This document shows, piece after piece, positions 23,108 to 26,327 of a DNA stretch of 26,327 nucleotides. Numbering within the stretch: position 1 is the stretch's first letter; each line of letters begins with the position of its first letter. The notes under the pieces are model-generated. The model made no database searches and was not told the DNA's origin. It worked only from the letters and a program-made list of their open reading frames with translations. Location of the stretch: contig CALKVG010000118.1 in the NCBI GenBank assembly GCA_937998045.1, positions 1 through 26,327 of the forward strand, written 5' to 3'. This DNA is from an uncultured Myxococcales bacterium. Lineage in GTDB: Bacteria > Myxococcota_A > Polyangia > Polyangiales > Polyangiaceae. A program made the translations under genes and the position numbers.

Positions 23108-23937
23108 TGGCCACCCCCACTTCGATCAACCCAGAGCTCATTGAGGCGCTCAAGCGCCTCAGGCTCGGGCGCATCGCCGCCACGCTGCCCGAGCGGCTCG
23201 TCCTCGCCGACAAACAGGACATGCCGTTCGATGATCTGCTCCTGATGATCCTCACCGACGAGATCGCGCGCCGCGACAACACCGCCGCCGACAACCGCGC
23301 CGCCGAAGCTGGGCTCGATCCATCGATGCGGCTGGAGGTCTGGGACAAAAGCGCGAAGGTCTCGTTCGAGAAGCGCGTGCTCTCGGAGCTCGTGAGTCTG
23401 CGCTTCCTCGAGATGCACCGTCACGTCACGATCCTCGGGCCCGTCGGCGTCGGCAAGACGTTCATCGCGAGCGCCCTCGGACACATCGCCTGCAGACACG
23501 GCTACAGCGCGAAGTTCGCGCGCGCCGACGAGACGCTCAAGCGCCTTCGTCAGAGCCGCTTCGACAACTCGCGGGATGCCGAGATGGTCGCGCTCACCAC
23601 CGTGGACCTTCTCATCCTCGACGACTTCGCGCTCGAGCCGATGAGCAAGGAGGAGAGCAAGGATGTCTATCAGCTCTTTCTCGAGCGCACCGGCCGCGCG
23701 TCGATGATCATCACTTCCAACCGCGACACCGCGGAGTGGCTCTCGATGTTCGACGACATGCTCCTCGCGCAGAGCGCCGTCGACCGATTCAGGAACGCAG
23801 CGTTCGACTTCGTTATGGAGGGAGAGTCGTACCGATCGAGACTCAAGCCGACGATCGACGCCGCGGACCCGCCGCCGGCCTCGCCGGCGATGAAACCGCG
23901 CCTCCATCCACGAGCTCGGGCGCGACGTCGTCGCTGA
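23107..23937 (+). CDS. istB: IS21 ATPase helper IstB
   Basis: A 276-residue AAA+ ATPase that assembles on target DNA and activates IstA. Walker A is GPVGVGKT (111-118), Walker B LLILDD (168-173), followed by a sensor region MIITSNRD and the family motif DDMLLAQSAVDRFRNAAFDF. Its start codon shares an A with the istA stop, giving translational coupling. Intact. Confidence 0.95.
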   Translation: MATPTSINPELIEALKRLRLGRIAATLPERLVLADKQDMPFDDLLLMILTDEIARRDNTAADNRAAEAGLDPSMRLEVWDKSAKVSFEKRVLSELVSLRFLEMHRHVTILGPVGVGKTFIASALGHIACRHGYSAKFARADETLKRLRQSRFDNSRDAEMVALTTVDLLILDDFALEPMSKEESKDVYQLFLERTGRASMIITSNRDTAEWLSMFDDMLLAQSAVDRFRNAAFDFVMEGESYRSRLKPTIDAADPPPASPAMKPRLHPRARARRRR

Positions 23938-23950
23938 CGGAGACCCACGA

Positions 23951-24118
23951 GTGGCCCCATGACCCTGCGAAAATCTCGCGGGCGGGGATGTTCAGATCAC
24001 GAAATCGAGTCGATGGACAGCTAAGCCGATTCGAGGCAGGCTGACAGCGGTCGTTCGCTCCGTCTCCCTGGCCCCATGACCCTGCGAAAGGGTGGCCCCA
24101 TGACCCTGCGAACTGGCA
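23951..24118 (-). repeat. IS21 right-end repeats, three inverted copies
   Basis: GTGGCCCCATGACCCTGCGAA or a close variant occurs at 23951, 24068 and 24093, the inverse of the left-end motif with GGTC in the centre. The outermost runs into the terminal TGGCA at 24114-24118. Confidence 0.85.
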
Positions 24119-24320
24119 TCGCCGGAACGCGTCCCTTCGAATGGGGATCGCGATCAAGATGCGCGAAGACCGGCGTGGCCATTCGTCGGGAACGACACGG
24201 CCGCTCGGCGGGAGGCACAGGGCCGCTCGTGGGGATGCCATCGGCCATACGAAGGGATGGCGATCCGCCCGCATGAGGGCACCACGGCCACGGGTCGGGC
24301 AACGAAGGCCACGCGTCACA
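24119..24320 (+). repeat. 86-bp array continued, with right copy of the target duplication
   Basis: TCGCC at 24119-24123 is the right target duplication. After it the interrupted unit finishes and the next begins with GGATCGCG at 24145, and a more diverged one with GGATGCCA at 24233 (88 later). The unit at 24132-24202 is the closest relative of the unit left of the IS. Similarity to the array fades after about 24315. Confidence 0.6.
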
Positions 24321-24718
24321 GCCCGCCGACGGTGACATGCTCATAGCGTCCTGAGGACGGTCTTCCGCGAGTGATTTCGTCTCGAAGTGTGGAACCGCGG
24401 GCGCACGCTGTTGAGCACCGCAACGACGCTCGGTCGCTGCGGCGAGCGGCGCACATGTACGACGGGGCGCACCATGACCCCCGTCAGAATGCTTCCCTCA
24501 TCCGTCGTCCGCCGCGCCCGACCGTCACGTCATCTCTGCCCGGATAGGGCGTGGGGCCACTGCAGCCGTGCGTCGAGGCCCCCGAGTGGGAGCGAAGGTG
24601 CCTCGTCGCTCGCGCAGGCAACGCGATGTTGCCATCGCCAAGTCGACGCTATACCGTAAGGGATAGTAGCCCGAGTGTCTGCCCGACTGCAGTGAGCTCC
24701 TACGGAGAGGTACCCGCG
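24321..24718 (+). other. Gene-free upstream region of the AgmC-like gene
   Basis: No frame here looks like protein on either strand. It must hold the promoter of the downstream secreted-protein gene; base composition drops slightly near 24650-24700 (CTATACCGTAAGGGATAGTA), where a -10-like TATACC could lie, but I see no paired -35 with confidence. Confidence 0.35.
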
Positions 24719-26287
24719 ATGGTTTGCATGTCTCGCATGGCGCGCAGCGCACTCGTACGTGCAGTGGCGTGGGCGGCGTCGATAGCTGCGACGGCCTTGC
24801 CGGCGAAGGCCTACGCGTCGGCGGACACCTTCGGCGTGGGCGACGGCCGCGACGGTCTGCTGCAGGTCACACAGCCCGATACAATCATCAACACTGCCTT
24901 CTCGGCCCTGAGCGCCGATGCGACCCAGGGGCAATCGACCGTCACGGTCGTTGCCGTGGGCCAGTTCCAGGTGGGTGATCTGGTCCTCATCTGGCAGTCG
25001 ACCGGACTGACTCCCCCGCCAACATCAATGGATGGTCAGAATCGGGAGAACCTCGAGTGCTGGAAACCGGCCGGCGCGGCAAGCTGCTACACGCAGGCCG
25101 GCCAATGGGAGCTCGCACGGATCGTATCGACACAGACAACCAGCGAAGCAGCGACCGCCGGCACCGTCACGTTCGACGGGCCACTTCTTCACTCGTACAC
25201 GGCGACGGATACGCAGGTCATCAAGGTTCCCCAGTACACGTCGGTCACCATCGACCCCGGCGCGAGCATCTCCCTCGTCAACGCCACCTCTGGCCAAGAC
25301 TTCAGCTGGAATGGAACTGGCGGTGGCGCCATCGCGTTCCTCTCGCAAGGTCCTGTATCGAACAACGGCGCCATCAATGCATCTGCCAACGGATCACGCG
25401 GCGGAGCAGTGCAGAACGGCAGCCTCACGCAGCTCGTGTGCCCCCTGGATGATCAAACCCCGCCGAACGCCGCCGCGGTAGGCGAAGGCTTGGTGCCCAC
25501 GGCCTACGGTCAGCAGAGTGCTGGCAAGAACAACGTCTCCGACGGCGCCGGCGGCGGCTTGTGCCAGCAGGCCGGCGGCGGCGGTGGCGGCAACGGCGGG
25601 ACAGGAGGCAATGGCGGCTACGCTTCTGCGCTTGGAACACCCCCTGACAACGGAGGCTTGGGCGGCGCACCGCTCCAGTACACGTTGCTGGATCACGCCA
25701 CCTTCGGCGGTGGCGGCGGCGCCGGAGAGGAGAACAACGGCGCGGGGACGAGTGGCGGAGCGGGCGGAGGATGGATCTTCATTCGCGGCCAGTCGCTCGT
25801 CGGAAACGGGAAGATCAGCGCGCGCGGGGGAGACGTTTCGCCCCCTTCCGGCGGCATGGACGGACAAGGGGGCGGTGGCGCGGGCGGCAGCGTGTACCTG
25901 CGCTTCATAGGGCATGCCGACTGCGCAGTGGTCGACGTCAGCGGCGGCAATGGTGGCAGCAGCACGGGCAGGGGCGTAGGTCCCGGTGGTGGCGGCGCCG
26001 GTGGCCGGGCGCTGCTGCAGGCAACTCCAGGCGGAACGTGTACGATCAACGTCGGGTGCGGTCTGGCCGGCACGCAGGCAGACTCGAACGCCGTGGGCGG
26101 CGTCAACTACGGTGCGACGCCGGACGTGGCCACAGCAGGGTTCTGCCAAGGCGTGACCGAGACGCCCCTTCGCACCGGCTACTGCACAAGGAACACGGAC
26201 TGCGCGACGCCGACACCCATTTGCGACACGCAGGACGGTGTTTGCGTGCAGTGCATGACGAGTATGGACTGCATGGCCGGCCAAACG
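24719..26287 (+). CDS. Secreted glycine-rich AgmC-like protein, 3'-truncated
   Basis: GGAGAGG (24703-24709) precedes ATG 24719. A signal peptide (about 32 residues, MARSALVRAVAWAASIAATA then LPAKAYA) is followed by DTFGVGDGRDGLLQVTQPDT, then a beta-rich domain (QVGDLVLIWQSTG...QWELARIVS...YTSVTIDPGASI). After it come glycine-rich stretches (GAGGGLCQQAGGGGGGNGGT, GGGGGAGEENNGAGTSGGAG) of the beta-helix or adhesin sort, and a cysteine motif C-x5-C-x6-C-x6-C-x2-C starting YCTRNTDCATPTPICD. This order resembles myxobacterial AgmC-type gliding/surface proteins. The real sequence stops at ACG 26285-26287; the following LSLIHI and TGA come from sequencing adapter, so the true C-terminus is missing. 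Confidence 0.8.
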
Positions 26288-26327
26288 CTGTCTCTTATAC
26301 ACATCTGACGCTGCCGACGATCTTACG
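26288..26327 (+). other. Illumina Nextera adapter contamination
   Basis: CTGTCTCTTATACACATCT at 26288-26306 is the Tn5 mosaic-end sequence used in Nextera libraries, followed by GACGCTGCCGACGA (26307-26320), the reverse complement of the read-1 adapter, and TCTTACG (26321-26327), which fits the first seven bases of the reverse complement of i5 index GCGTAAGA. None of it is genomic. Confidence 0.97.

Larger units (their letters stand above)
21284..24118 (+). mobile_element. Complete IS21-family insertion sequence
   Basis: The 2835-bp element has termini TGCCGGTTCGCAG (left) and, inverted, TGCCAGTTCGCAG (right), starting TG and ending CA as in IS21. It carries istA and istB in order with the TGATG overlap and is flanked by the TCGCC duplication. 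Multiple internal copies of the terminal repeat are present at both ends, the family's transposase-binding sites. It lies inside one unit of the 86-bp array; deleting the element and one TCGCC leaves the period at 86. istA carries a frameshift, so the copy may be immobile. Confidence 0.9.

Noticed and set aside
21207..24202. 70-bp direct repeats flanking the IS as a long target duplication or composite-transposon arms
   Set aside because: The IS has its own 5-bp TCGCC duplication, and the 70-bp copies fall in phase with the 86-bp array, so they are pre-existing array units.

Overview
The window is a GC-rich contig end, probably from a myxobacterium (Myxococcota, most likely Polyangia). Evidence for this is a degraded myxococcal cysteine-rich repeat (DUF4215) gene, a glycine- and cysteine-rich AgmC-like secreted protein, and several small secreted or membrane proteins of a type I associate with Polyangia. 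The last 40 bases are not genomic: they are the Illumina Nextera mosaic end, the read-1 adapter and part of an i5 index, so the final gene is cut at 26287 and its last six apparent residues are artefact.

Layout. 1-4107 looks like an integrated-element end: a 5'-truncated P-loop ATPase fused to a PD-(D/E)xK-like nuclease, a broken N-terminal piece of an integrase, a tyrosine integrase whose 3' end overlaps the antisense of a tRNA-Asn 3' half (an att-like core), and a VapBC-type toxin-antitoxin pair. 4436-7156 (minus) holds a DUF378 membrane protein, a PAS histidine kinase and, overlapping it, a stand-alone cobalamin-binding protein carrying the Wx9EH and ExHxxG motifs of B12 photoreceptors. 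7157-9668 is a decayed stretch with remnants of a recombinase (?), a catalase-like gene, a DUF4215 gene and a frameshifted receiver domain, interleaved with an intact secreted protein and a PAS/zinc-ribbon protein. 9856-12366 has a UV-damage endonuclease head-to-head with a DHH phosphoesterase and a small basic protein.

12198-16102 (minus) is a compact operon: small membrane protein, catalase-like protein, heme oxygenase (bphO), bacteriophytochrome kinase (bphP). Heme oxygenase makes biliverdin, the chromophore of the phytochrome; the ATGA overlap couples the two. 16824-19937 (minus) carries the housekeeping genes purC, beta-carbonic anhydrase and bioA. 19938-24718 has no host gene I can recognise. 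It contains a degenerate tandem array of about 86 bp per unit, into which a complete IS21-family element (istA, frameshifted, and istB) has inserted with a 5-bp target duplication. 24719 to the end is the truncated AgmC-like gene.

Main themes: two different light-sensing signalling modules (cobalamin and biliverdin) plus a UV repair endonuclease within about 10 kb; a hidden 86-bp repeat array whose period is restored when the IS is removed; an integrase spanning its own att core; and four otherwise well-conserved genes that are each broken by what looks like one missing base, which raises the question of base-calling error versus real decay.
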